64,000 nucleotides of DNA from the NCBI RefSeq assembly GCF_021044625.1, contig NZ_CP087999.1:4919001-4983000 (forward strand), read 5' to 3'. Source of the stretch: Geomonas sp. RF6. Lineage in GTDB: Bacteria; Desulfobacterota; Desulfuromonadia; Geobacterales; Geobacteraceae. The position numbers and the translations under genes are program-made. The notes under the pieces were generated by a model that was not told the origin of the DNA, ran no database searches, and was given only the letters and a program-made list of their open reading frames with translations. Position 1 is the stretch's first letter; each line of letters starts with the position of its first letter. This document shows positions 50,874 through 59,347 of the stretch, in pieces.

Positions 50874-52163
50874 CTACACCTTCCTGACCGTTACCCGCAG
50901 TCCGTCGACTGCCGTAACCTCCACCTTCTCGTCCTGCGAGATCGGGTCGCGACTCGTCGCATTCCAGTACTCCCCATGGACCAGCACCTTCCCCTCCGGC
51001 ATGATATCTGTCAAGGCGACGCCTCGCTCACCCAGCATCCCCTCGATCCCGGTAACCGGCCGCTGCCGGTGCGCCTCCACGACCTTCGCAATAACGACCA
51101 GAAAAAAGAGGGTGACGACGAGCACCGTCCCGCCAAGGACTTCCCATGACAGGCGCAGGTACGGCTCTTTCGACGGAAAGAGAAGAAGCGATCCGAAGAT
51201 CAATGCGATCACTCCACCTGCCCCGAGTATGCCGTGGGAGACGATCTTCACCTCCGCGGCGAAGAGAACGATGGCGACGACGATCAGCAAGAGGCCGGCA
51301 TAGTCGACCGGAAGCGTCTGGAACGCGAAAAAGGCGAGAAGTAACGAGATGCTGCCGATGACTCCCGGGAGAATTACCCCAGGATTGGCCAATTCGAAGA
51401 AGATCCCCAGGAAGCCGGCGAGCATCAGCAGGTACGCCACGTCGGGATTGCAGACGGCATCGAGGATCCGCTCCCGCACGCTCATCCCGTGGGTGGTAAT
51501 GCGCGCACCGGAAAGATGCAGCTGCGTCTCCTTTTCACCCCGCACCAGCCGACGCCCCTCAAGCTTTTTCAGCAGGTCGTGCCGGTCGGACGCGACAATA
51601 TCGATCACTTTCTCCTGGAGTGCCCGTTCCGCCGTAAGGGAGATGCTCTCGCGCACCATCTTCCCGGCCAGATCGATGTTGCGACCGCGTCGCCCTGCAA
51701 TCCCTTCCAGGTATGCGGCGGCGTCGTTTACTATCTTCGTCCCCATTACCTTGTCCGGCTGCGAGCCGATGTTCACCGGATGAGCAGCACCGATATTGGT
51801 GCCCGGCGACATGGCGCATACGTCGGCAGCCAGCGCGATTACGGCGCCGGCAGAAGCAGCACGCGCTCCGGAAGGGGTAACATAGACGGCAACGGGGACC
51901 CGGCTCCCGAAGACCGCCTGCACCGCTTCACGCATCGCCGTGTCCAGCCCTCCCGGCGTATCCATCTCCACCAGCACCAACTGATCGCCGCGCGCACCGG
52001 CTTCCTCGATATTTCTGCGGAGATACTCTGAGGTCACCGGGGTGATGGGACCATGTACCGAGAGAAGGGAAATCTCCGGCGCCCCCCCAATCGTCTGCTG
52101 CGGGAGCACTAGAACAAGGAGTGCCGCGAAGAGCACGCACATTGTAGTCATTAATTTTTCCAT
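50874..52163 (-). CDS. NfeD-family membrane protein with ClpP-class serine protease domain
   Basis: I start at the ATG at 52163 (429 residues); the frame extends upstream but without a signal. A signal peptide (about 5-26) is followed by a ClpP-like protease domain (about 30-220). It has ASAGA with candidate nucleophile S104, SPGTNIGAAHPV, and K143 as candidate general base. Four to five membrane helices (about 245-350) and a C-terminal OB-fold NfeD domain (about 365-429, GMLGERGVALTDIMPEGKVLVHGEYW) complete the long form. In other bacteria this protein cleaves hydrophobic stomatin-type partners. No stomatin/SPFH gene adjoins here, which is unusual for the long form. Confidence 0.9.
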   Translation of the reverse strand: MEKLMTTMCVLFAALLVLVLPQQTIGGAPEISLLSVHGPITPVTSEYLRRNIEEAGARGDQLVLVEMDTPGGLDTAMREAVQAVFGSRVPVAVYVTPSGARAASAGAVIALAADVCAMSPGTNIGAAHPVNIGSQPDKVMGTKIVNDAAAYLEGIAGRRGRNIDLAGKMVRESISLTAERALQEKVIDIVASDRHDLLKKLEGRRLVRGEKETQLHLSGARITTHGMSVRERILDAVCNPDVAYLLMLAGFLGIFFELANPGVILPGVIGSISLLLAFFAFQTLPVDYAGLLLIVVAIVLFAAEVKIVSHGILGAGGVIALIFGSLLLFPSKEPYLRLSWEVLGGTVLVVTLFFLVVIAKVVEAHRQRPVTGIEGMLGERGVALTDIMPEGKVLVHGEYWNATSRDPISQDEKVEVTAVDGLRVTVRKV

Positions 52164-52414
52164 AGCAACCCAAAAGAGTAGTGAGTTGTCGCCGGACGTG
52201 CCGCTGGATCTCCGGTGAAGCCAAGGTCTACCGGATTCTACCACGTTCTTCGCACTGAGGAACCGCTCGAGTTCGGGCAAGCTGACGCCCAAAATGCCCT
52301 TTACCGCAGGGTCAGGCGATCGGTCACCCCGCGTTCCCCTCGGAGTTGGTGCGGAAAACGGACTTTTTGTTACGGCACGGTGAGGTATGCTTTTACGAAG
52401 GGGCAGATGGCGGT

Positions 52415-53200
52415 ATGTACCTCAAGAACAACATGAAGGCCTTTCTCAAAACCACCTTTTTTTCCATGGTTCCGATCACGCGGCTGCCGGCGGGGAGTGC
52501 TTCGATCCTCAAGTACCACTCCATAGGTGAATCCACCTCTCCCCTCAGCGTCCCTCCGCACCTTTTCGCGAAACAGATGCAGTATCTCGCCGACTGCAAC
52601 ATTCCGGTCATGTCGCTATCGGACCTGGTGGCCCGCCTGCGAGAAAGAAAAGATTGTGGAGGTGCCGTCGTCATCACCTTTGACGACGGTTACCGGGACA
52701 ACTACAGCGCTGCCCTCCCACTTCTGCAAAAGCATGGATTTCCCGCCACCCTGTTCATGATCACAGATCTCGTCGGCGCGACGGAGAACGGTCACGCGTA
52801 CCTTTCGGCAGGAGAGCTCCGAGCAATGGCCGATTCCGGAGTTTTCGAGATAGGAAGCCATACTCAAAGCCACCCACGGCTGGATCGTTTGAGTCCTGAA
52901 GGTGCCCGCACCGAGGTGCAAGGATCCAAGGCAGTTCTGGAGGATCTTCTGGGGAGGGAGGTAAGGTTTATGGCGTATCCGTGGGGAGCCTACGCCGCCG
53001 AGACCCCCGCGATCGTCGAGCGCTGCGGGCTCGACGCCGCCGTCGGTGTCGACGAGGGGACGGTATCTACCGACAGCCCCCTGTACACGCTGCCACGCAA
53101 CAGCATCCAGCACTCGACGTCGATGACGCAGTTCAGAGGGAATGTCTCGACGGCGATCGACTCTTACATCAAAGTGAGAGGGTGCGTGTTGCGCAGGTGA
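52415..53200 (+). CDS. Polysaccharide deacetylase (NodB-type)
   Basis: I choose the ATG at 52415 (261 residues), preceded at some distance by AAGGGG; the frame extends further upstream. Catalytic motifs are present: TFDDGY (D90 catalytic base, D91 metal ligand), SHTQSHPRLDRL (two metal His) and AYPWGAY. These enzymes remove N-acetyl groups from polysaccharides or peptidoglycan. An N-terminal hydrophobic patch is too weak to call a signal peptide, and the protein ends soon after the catalytic fold. No glycosyltransferase genes are adjacent. Confidence 0.88.
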   Translation: MYLKNNMKAFLKTTFFSMVPITRLPAGSASILKYHSIGESTSPLSVPPHLFAKQMQYLADCNIPVMSLSDLVARLRERKDCGGAVVITFDDGYRDNYSAALPLLQKHGFPATLFMITDLVGATENGHAYLSAGELRAMADSGVFEIGSHTQSHPRLDRLSPEGARTEVQGSKAVLEDLLGREVRFMAYPWGAYAAETPAIVERCGLDAAVGVDEGTVSTDSPLYTLPRNSIQHSTSMTQFRGNVSTAIDSYIKVRGCVLRR

Positions 53201-53422
53201 TGGCTTGCGGCGCATCAGGTGCGTCCGTGACGTGAAGTCCTCACTATATAGAGACGCCCCCATCCCACCGATGCCCACCGGCTAAAGATTCGCATCCTGA
53301 TGTTACATCATTCAGTCATCTGGGCTTATGAGAGAGAAATAGAGTTGTCTTTATGGCGACTCACGATACACTACCAAGTTTTTTACATTCTCATCTACAT
53401 GAGCAGCATGAAAGGAGTGGAG

Positions 53423-53605
53423 ATGCGTACCTATCCTAGTTGTCCGAATTGTTCACGCGCGGCGGAAAGTGGTTCCCAGAGCACTTTCTTCTCACTCTAC
53501 AAGTGCGACAGTTGCGGGACGAAGTACTGTACCCATTGCGGCGGAAGCGACTGCCCAAAATGCGGCGCATCGAAGCGTATGCTGATAGGGAAGATAGCCG
53601 CCTGA
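53423..53605 (+). CDS. Small zinc-ribbon protein (60 aa)
   Basis: The ATG at 53423 follows an AAAGGAG site five to six bases upstream and gives a 60-residue protein. Four CxxC pairs are arranged as CPNC, CDSC, CTHC and CPKC, enough for two zinc ribbons. Short loops (SGSQSTFFSLYK) separate them. There is no signal peptide or membrane helix. Its role is unknown; small zinc ribbons often bind nucleic acid or partner proteins. It lies 129 bases before the TSCPD-domain gene on the same strand. Confidence 0.75.
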   Translation: MRTYPSCPNCSRAAESGSQSTFFSLYKCDSCGTKYCTHCGGSDCPKCGASKRMLIGKIAA

Positions 53606-53734
53606 ACAGGTGCTGGTGACCGTCTCCACGCCCCAGGGGGTTCCTGCCTATTGTGCGGCTTGACTTACACCGCGCTATGGCTGATGATACTCCCGATCTT
53701 TGGGGAAAGAGCAATGCTGATCGAGGCTTACATC

Positions 53735-54058
53735 ATGACATCTGTCAAAATCAGGCGGCCGCAGGCACTCCCGGGACGAACATTCGAGATGCACACACAT
53801 TGCGGGAAGCTATATCTCACGGTGAACCGCGATCCCCAGACGGGGCAGGTAATGGAGGTGTTTGCACGTTTCGGCAAGTCGGGCGGGTGCGGCGCCGCCA
53901 TCATGGACGGTCTCACGAGGGTGATAAGCTACGCGCTTCGATCCGGGATGGAGCCGAAGCAGGCGGTGAAGGCGCTCACGGGGATCCAGTGCCACATGGG
54001 CCCGCAAACCTGCCTCAACGCGGTGGCGAAGGCGATACAGGATGCACTGGACGAGTGA
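53735..54058 (+). CDS. Stand-alone TSCPD-domain protein
   Basis: I use the ATG at 53735 (107 residues); an ATG seven codons earlier is also possible. Almost the whole protein matches the TSCPD domain found near the C-terminus of the class II ribonucleotide reductase at 28683-30926: CGKLYLTVNRD..TGQVMEVFARFGKSGGCGAA.MDGLTRVISYALRSG...QAVKALTGIQC matches CGPLYITINED..GLFEVFTTMGKAGGCAAS.CEAIGRMVSLAWRSG...VVKQLLGISC. Conserved cysteines are retained, including the CG near the start. It lacks the zinc tail. Stand-alone TSCPD proteins have no settled function; a redox or regulatory link to the reductase is inference. Confidence 0.85.
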   Translation: MTSVKIRRPQALPGRTFEMHTHCGKLYLTVNRDPQTGQVMEVFARFGKSGGCGAAIMDGLTRVISYALRSGMEPKQAVKALTGIQCHMGPQTCLNAVAKAIQDALDE

Positions 54059-54073
54059 TTCCCCCTCCTCTTC

Positions 54074-55003
54074 TCATGGATCATCCCATGACGCCGGGTC
54101 GTTCAGCGGTTCAAGGTGTGTGGTGACAGCAACATTGGGCAAGGCGACGCGCAGATCCTTTTCTATTTCTTCCAGCAGCCGATGCCCGCGCTCAACGGTC
54201 CACTTCCCCGGCACCAGCACATGAAGTGAAACGAACCTGTACGTCCCCGACTGGCGCGTGCGAAGCGCATGACACTTTATGCCATCCCGCTCGTACCTTT
54301 CCAACACCGTCTGAATCGTCGCCTGCACTTCCGCAGGTAACGCCACATCCATGAGACCCGCTATGGAATCGCGCACGATGCGCGCTCCTGTACGCACGAT
54401 GCTACCCGCTACCACAAGTGCCACTACAGGGTCGATGCGCTGCCACCCGGTCAAGGCAACGGCACCTACCCCCAAAAGAACGCCTGCCGTCGTCCAGACA
54501 TCGGTCAGCAGGTGCTGTGCGTTGGCCTGAAGGGAAATCGACCCGTAGCGCCTCCCCGCCTTCAGCAGGACCGCTGCCACACCGAGGTTCACCAAAGTGG
54601 CCGCTATCGATACCGCAGCACCAGCGCCCACCGCCTCCAGCGCCTTCGGCGCCAAAAGCCTCTCGATTGCGGCCACCCCTATGCTGACCGCAGCGACCAG
54701 AATCAAGGTACCTTCGACGCCGCTGGAGAAATACTCCGCCTTGCCATGACCGAAGGCATGCCCCTCATCAGCCGGTCGGGCGGCGATAGTGAGCATCGCC
54801 AGCGACATCAGCGCGCCGGCCAGGTTCACCAACGATTCCAGCGCATCAGAGAGGAGCCCGACCGAGCCTGTCAGCAGGTAGGCGACTGCCTTCAGCGCAA
54901 TGGTGAGAACGGCCGCGGCGATCGACAGCCAGGCGTAGCGTGTAAGACCTGCAGCAGGTTTTGTATCCGCGGTTAGTGACGTCAAGGGAGTGCCTGTTTT
55001 CAT
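54074..55003 (-). CDS. Cation diffusion facilitator (CDF) metal exporter
   Basis: A protein of 309 residues with six membrane helices. Family metal-site motifs are SDALESLVN in helix II (D and E), HAFGHGKAEYFS, and HLLTDVWTT in helix V (H and D). The cytosolic C-terminal domain (about 220-300, EVQATIQTVLERYE ... YRFVSLHVLVPGKWTVERGHRLLEEIE) is the metallochaperone-like fold typical of these exporters. The family exchanges zinc, iron, cobalt or manganese for protons; the HxxxD pattern of helix V fits zinc-type members, but specificity is not provable here. No regulator gene adjoins. Confidence 0.92.
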   Translation of the reverse strand: MKTGTPLTSLTADTKPAAGLTRYAWLSIAAAVLTIALKAVAYLLTGSVGLLSDALESLVNLAGALMSLAMLTIAARPADEGHAFGHGKAEYFSSGVEGTLILVAAVSIGVAAIERLLAPKALEAVGAGAAVSIAATLVNLGVAAVLLKAGRRYGSISLQANAQHLLTDVWTTAGVLLGVGAVALTGWQRIDPVVALVVAGSIVRTGARIVRDSIAGLMDVALPAEVQATIQTVLERYERDGIKCHALRTRQSGTYRFVSLHVLVPGKWTVERGHRLLEEIEKDLRVALPNVAVTTHLEPLNDPASWDDP

Positions 55004-55058
55004 GTGGGGGGAATGGGAGTCGCAATTCTCTGCATCATCACTATCACAAGAGATTCTT

Positions 55059-55082
55059 AAGGGGGACCAGGTGGTCCCCCTT
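55059..55082. terminator. Perfect 11-bp inverted repeat, possible terminator of the DUF1540 gene
   Basis: AAGGGGGACCA and TGGTCCCCCTT pair perfectly around GG. It lies between the DUF1540 gene and the start of the CDF gene, so it could terminate the former or act as an operator of the latter. T-runs are weak. Confidence 0.45.
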
Positions 55083-55268
55083 TGAGGCGTGCAGAGAAAC
55101 GGGAGAATCGCACCTGGCCGTGGCGCTGTCTCCCTTTGTTCCGTGTGAGGTTCCTTGCGGCAGAGGATGCTGTGTGGGAGAGTCAGGCCGTGCTAACTGA
55201 GCACGGATAGCGGGAAGGAGGCACAGTTTCTTTCCGGCGCGCTGCAGGCGCACCGGTTCACGAGATTT

Positions 55269-55565
55269 TTACCTCTTGCGATAGGTTTGGCAATCGGGGT
55301 GTCCATCATGCAGCCCAACCACGATATTCTGTGCCGAGCACTCCAGCGACTCATTGAATTGACAGGCGGAAACCTTGCAGGCCCCGACGGCGCCCTGTAC
55401 GTCCGGTACTCCCGCCTTCTGCCCTATCGCTACATAGGTGTCGCAGGATGGGCATGGGTCCTGCGGACCGCCAACCGTAATCGCCATGGTGTGGCATTCC
55501 TTGTTCTTATTGTAAGAGCACTGCTCCACGTCGCACCGTTGGATCTGAACCATAGATTTTGGCAT
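55269..55565 (-). CDS. Tandem DUF1540 cysteine-rich protein (98 aa)
   Basis: The ATG at 55565 has an AAGGAG site eight bases upstream. The protein holds two copies of the DUF1540 module, each with five cysteines: IQRCDVEQCSYNKNKECHTMAITV...PCPSCDTY and GACKVSACQFNESLECSAQNIVV...PDCQTY. The family is presumed to bind metal. Function unknown. No signal peptide is present. The gene is monocistronic, between the CDF transporter and the Zn-phospholipase-like gene. Confidence 0.88.
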   Translation of the reverse strand: MPKSMVQIQRCDVEQCSYNKNKECHTMAITVGGPQDPCPSCDTYVAIGQKAGVPDVQGAVGACKVSACQFNESLECSAQNIVVGLHDGHPDCQTYRKR

Positions 55566-55809
55566 AGTTACGCTCCTTTTGCCCCCTTCGCGCATAAGAG
55601 AATATTAATGTCTTCCCGCGCTTCAGTCAAGATTCTTCTCCTGACACCACCTGATCCCTCCCCCCCCGAATGCTGCCGCCGGGACTTCCGCGAGGCAGTG
55701 CCGAAAGATCCCCTTGCACCTTGCCACCCAATTAATTAGACTGCCCGAAGCCGTTATCGCACATTCCCGACACCTGATCGAAAATAGCCACCAGAAACGG
55801 AGCAGTCGC

Positions 55810-56700
55810 ATGCCAAAGGAGCTGACCCACTGGATTCTCGCCGAGCAGGCTCTCCAGCGCCTCGGGGAGGGCCCGGTCAAAAGGACCGTGCAGGAAGATC
55901 GCCACATCTACTACGCAGGCGCGGTTCTCCCCGACACGCTGCTGCACATCTTCCGCGGACCATATGATCCCGCGGCACGCACCCTCGCCAACCGCTTTCA
56001 CGATGCCCACGGCAACAGCTATCTGCCGATCATCAGGGCGGAGGCGGCATTCCCGCACGGCATCCCGCCGAAGCTGATGGCCTGCATCCTCGGGGTGTTG
56101 AGCCACATGCAGGCGGACATGGTGCTGCACCCCTTCGTGTACGCTCATTCCGGAAAGGGGGACATAGGGAAGCACTACCGGCTGGAAACCGCCATCGACG
56201 TGCGCTTCCTGCGCCGTGGCTTGAAGCCCCCCGCGCACCGACTGACCCAGCTCGTCAACAAGGACCGCGAGGTCCTCCTGGAGGCGACGGCGCTTCTTTT
56301 CGATCCGGAGCGCACGCTGCCGCGCCAGGCGCTCGAGCACGCCCTTGCCCTGCACTGCCGCTTTCAGGGGATGTACAGCCGACCGGCATGGAAGCTCGCG
56401 GCAAAGGCCCTCGCCCGCGTCGTGGGACCTCCGTTCAGGGAGCAGCAGCATCTCTTCTACCCGCTCACCCGGCGCGGCGGCGGCACCACAGGGGGGGACG
56501 GCGAGACGTGGCACTGCCCGGTCACCGGCGACCCGCACAGCGCCTCCATAGAGGAGCTTTCCGACCAGGTCGTCGAGCGCACCGCAGCTCTCTTCACCCG
56601 CATCGAGAGCACCGGGTCCCTTGCCGCTGCACTGCACGATCCCCCCGGAGGAAATCTCCTCACCGGGAGGCACGGTGTCGGGCAAAGCCACATGAGGTAG
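55810..56700 (+). CDS. Zinc-dependent phospholipase C-like protein
   Basis: The ATG at 55810 (296 residues) begins MPKELTHWILAEQAL, the standard start of this family, with the first metal His at position 7. AGAVLPDTL carries a conserved Asp and LGVLSHMQADMVLHPFVYAHS the H-x3-D-x4-HP metal cluster. A later stretch HYRLETAIDVRFL matches the conserved E/D region. It lacks a signal peptide, so it is probably not a secreted toxin-type enzyme. Such proteins in environmental bacteria have unknown substrates. The last 60 residues are low in predicted structure. Confidence 0.85.
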   Translation: MPKELTHWILAEQALQRLGEGPVKRTVQEDRHIYYAGAVLPDTLLHIFRGPYDPAARTLANRFHDAHGNSYLPIIRAEAAFPHGIPPKLMACILGVLSHMQADMVLHPFVYAHSGKGDIGKHYRLETAIDVRFLRRGLKPPAHRLTQLVNKDREVLLEATALLFDPERTLPRQALEHALALHCRFQGMYSRPAWKLAAKALARVVGPPFREQQHLFYPLTRRGGGTTGGDGETWHCPVTGDPHSASIEELSDQVVERTAALFTRIESTGSLAAALHDPPGGNLLTGRHGVGQSHMR

Positions 56701-56864
56701 TGGAGGAAAGACCGAATCGAGCGGCAGGGCGCACAGCCGCGCACAATCTGTGCTGCAGAAAAAGCTCAAGAAAATACCCCAAAGGCCGAAGAGAGGGTAG
56801 CCTCCTCTCCTGAAGCAGCATCTTTGTGGTGCAAAGAGCGTCACACCCTGGAGCCGATCTCGCA

Positions 56865-59345
56865 ATGACAGATGAGCATCTATATAACAGCAGGATAATC
56901 AATACCTACGTCAAGTTCGTTAAGAGAAAATATCCGCACGTCGATGTCAAGGAGGCCCTGTCCAGCGCGGACATCAAGCCGTACGAGGTGAGCGACCAGG
57001 GGCACTGGTTCACCCAGGAACAGGTAAACGCCTTCCACAAGAGCCTCACAAAGCTGACGGACAACCCGGACATTGCACGGGACGCCGGACGCTTCTCCGC
57101 CTCCGGAGAGGGGCTGGGCTTCATGAAGAACTACATCATGGGGCTCATCGGTCCCGCGCACACCTTCAAGGCTTTAAAGAAAGCCGTCGAGAACTTCACC
57201 AAATCCTCCGTCTACGAATCGAAGAGGCTCGGCCGCAGCAAGGTCGAGATCACGGTAACCCCGCGACCCGGTACCCACGAAAGCCCCTTTCAGTGCAAGA
57301 ACCGCATGGGGTTCTTCGAGGCGATCCTCGCTGTGTACAACTACGACTTCCCCGTCATTGAGCATCCCGAGTGCCTCTTCGAGGGGGGCGCGACCTGCCG
57401 GTACATCGTCACCTGGAAGATGAGCCTGCACATGAAGCTCAGGTGGCTGAGAAACGCCTTTTTCGTCGGCTGCGTCGCCCTCACTGCCCTCCTTGCCTGG
57501 TTCTGCCCCTTCGGCATCCTCCTCCACGCCGTCCCCTGGATGGCTGCTCTCCTCCTCCCCCTCTCCTTCGCAGCGGACTCCATGGAAAAGAAGGAGCTCC
57601 GTGCGGCCCTTACCAACCTGAAGGGTTCCACCGACGAGCTCCTCGCGCACACAGGGAGAAACTACAACAACGCCCTCATGGTGAACGAGGTCGGGCAGGC
57701 GATCAGCAAGCAGGCGGGGATCGAAGAGGTGCTGGATAACATCGTGGGAACGCTGGAGAACCGCCTCGGCTTCGACAGGTGCGTTATTCTCCTCGCCGAC
57801 GCGGAGAAGACGCAACTAACTTTCTGCACCGGCTTCGGACACACGGAGCAGGAACTCGCCTTTCTGAAGGGGACCTCCTTCAGCCTCAACAACCCGGAAT
57901 CCCGCGGCATCTTCGTCACCTGCTACCACGAGCAGGAGACCTACCTCGTCAACGACTTCTCCGAGGTCGCCCATACCCTCACCGCCCACAGCGTCGCCTG
58001 GGCAAAGAAGATGGGGGTGCAGGCCTTCATCTGCTGCCCCATCGTCTGCGAGAATGAATCGCTCGGCGTGCTGGCGGTGGACAACCAGCACACCAAGACC
58101 GACCTTACCCAAAGCGACAAGAGCCTCCTCGTGGGGATCGCGCAGGTCATCGGGATAAGCATCCGCAACGCCATGTACATAAGCCAGGAGCGGCGGCTCT
58201 CCGAGCAGATCCGCCAATCGCAGAAGATGGAGGCGATCGGACAGCTCGCAGGGGGGGTCGCCCACGACTTCAACAACATGCTGACGGCGATGATAGGGTT
58301 TGCGACGCTCGCGCAGATGCAGACGGACGAGACCCACCCTTCGGTCCCATACCTGAAGCAGATCCTCCTCGCCGCCGAGCGAGCCACCCACCTCACCAAG
58401 GGGCTCCTCTCCTTCAGCCGGAAGCAGATCTCCCACCCGCAGCCGGTGGAGGTCGGGCAGCTCGTGCGCTCCATGGAGAAGCTCCTCAGGCGCCTGATCT
58501 CCGAGGAGATAGAGCTGAGACTCTCCCTCACCGACGAGAGGCTGATGGTCGTTGCCGACAGCGGGCAGATCGACCAGGTGATCCTGAACCTGGCGACGAA
58601 CGCCCGCGACGCCATGACCGGCGGTGGAGTCCTCCTCATCGCCACGAGCCACACTTACATCGACGCGGAGTTCGTGGAGGCCCGCGGCTTCGGCGCCGTC
58701 GGGTCGTACGCGCTCCTCACCGTCAGCGACACCGGAACCGGGATGGATGCCGAGACAAAGGCTCACGTCTTCGAGCCTTTCTTCACCACGAAGGAAGTGG
58801 GAAAAGGGACCGGGCTCGGGCTCGCCATCGTGTACGGAAACGTGAAGCAGCACAACGGCTACATCGACATCGAAAGCGCCCCGGGTAAAGGGACGACCTT
58901 CAACATCTACCTCCCGCTGGAGCAGAGGGAAGCGGCGCCGCTGCGTGTCCTGGAAGGGAAGAAGCTGGAGCTGAAGGGGACAGAGACGGTGCTGGTGGTG
59001 GAGGATTCGCCGGAGGTGCGCACCCTGACGAAGGAGGTGCTGGAGAAATCAGGGTATCGCGTTATCGAGGCGGCAGACGGCGCAGATGCTGTGGCGAAGT
59101 TCAAGCAGCACGCCGATGAAGTGAAGCTGATCATCATGGACGTGGTGATGCCGAAGATGAACGGGAAAGAGGCGTTTGAGGCGCTGTCGAAGGTGCGCCC
59201 CGACCTGAAGGTCCTCTTTACCAGCGGCTACACACCGGACGACGTGAACAGGAAGGGGATCAAGTTCGGCACCGACAACTTCCTGTGCAAGCCTTCGACT
59301 CCGCAGGTACTCCTTGAGAAGGTGCGGGAAGTTCTGGTGGCGTAG
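56865..59345 (+). CDS. Hybrid histidine kinase with unusual N-terminal sensor, GAF and receiver domains
   Basis: I start at the ATG at 56865 (826 residues). Residues 1-195 are a helical sensor module ending in IEHPECLFEGGATCRYIVTW. Its end resembles V4R-type domains (conserved HPEC...C.Y) and its helical part the N-terminus of AraC_N-like regulators; I do not assign it firmly. Two membrane helices follow (about 208-250), then a GAF domain (about 275-450). The kinase core has GGVAHDFNN (H467), NATNARDAM-like N box, DTGTGMD and GKGTGLGLA. The receiver (about 705-826) has D759 in IIMDVVMPKMNG and CKPSTP. It probably senses an unknown ligand and phosphorylates its own receiver. Confidence 0.93.
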   Translation: MTDEHLYNSRIINTYVKFVKRKYPHVDVKEALSSADIKPYEVSDQGHWFTQEQVNAFHKSLTKLTDNPDIARDAGRFSASGEGLGFMKNYIMGLIGPAHTFKALKKAVENFTKSSVYESKRLGRSKVEITVTPRPGTHESPFQCKNRMGFFEAILAVYNYDFPVIEHPECLFEGGATCRYIVTWKMSLHMKLRWLRNAFFVGCVALTALLAWFCPFGILLHAVPWMAALLLPLSFAADSMEKKELRAALTNLKGSTDELLAHTGRNYNNALMVNEVGQAISKQAGIEEVLDNIVGTLENRLGFDRCVILLADAEKTQLTFCTGFGHTEQELAFLKGTSFSLNNPESRGIFVTCYHEQETYLVNDFSEVAHTLTAHSVAWAKKMGVQAFICCPIVCENESLGVLAVDNQHTKTDLTQSDKSLLVGIAQVIGISIRNAMYISQERRLSEQIRQSQKMEAIGQLAGGVAHDFNNMLTAMIGFATLAQMQTDETHPSVPYLKQILLAAERATHLTKGLLSFSRKQISHPQPVEVGQLVRSMEKLLRRLISEEIELRLSLTDERLMVVADSGQIDQVILNLATNARDAMTGGGVLLIATSHTYIDAEFVEARGFGAVGSYALLTVSDTGTGMDAETKAHVFEPFFTTKEVGKGTGLGLAIVYGNVKQHNGYIDIESAPGKGTTFNIYLPLEQREAAPLRVLEGKKLELKGTETVLVVEDSPEVRTLTKEVLEKSGYRVIEAADGADAVAKFKQHADEVKLIIMDVVMPKMNGKEAFEALSKVRPDLKVLFTSGYTPDDVNRKGIKFGTDNFLCKPSTPQVLLEKVREVLVA

Positions 59346-59347
59346 AC

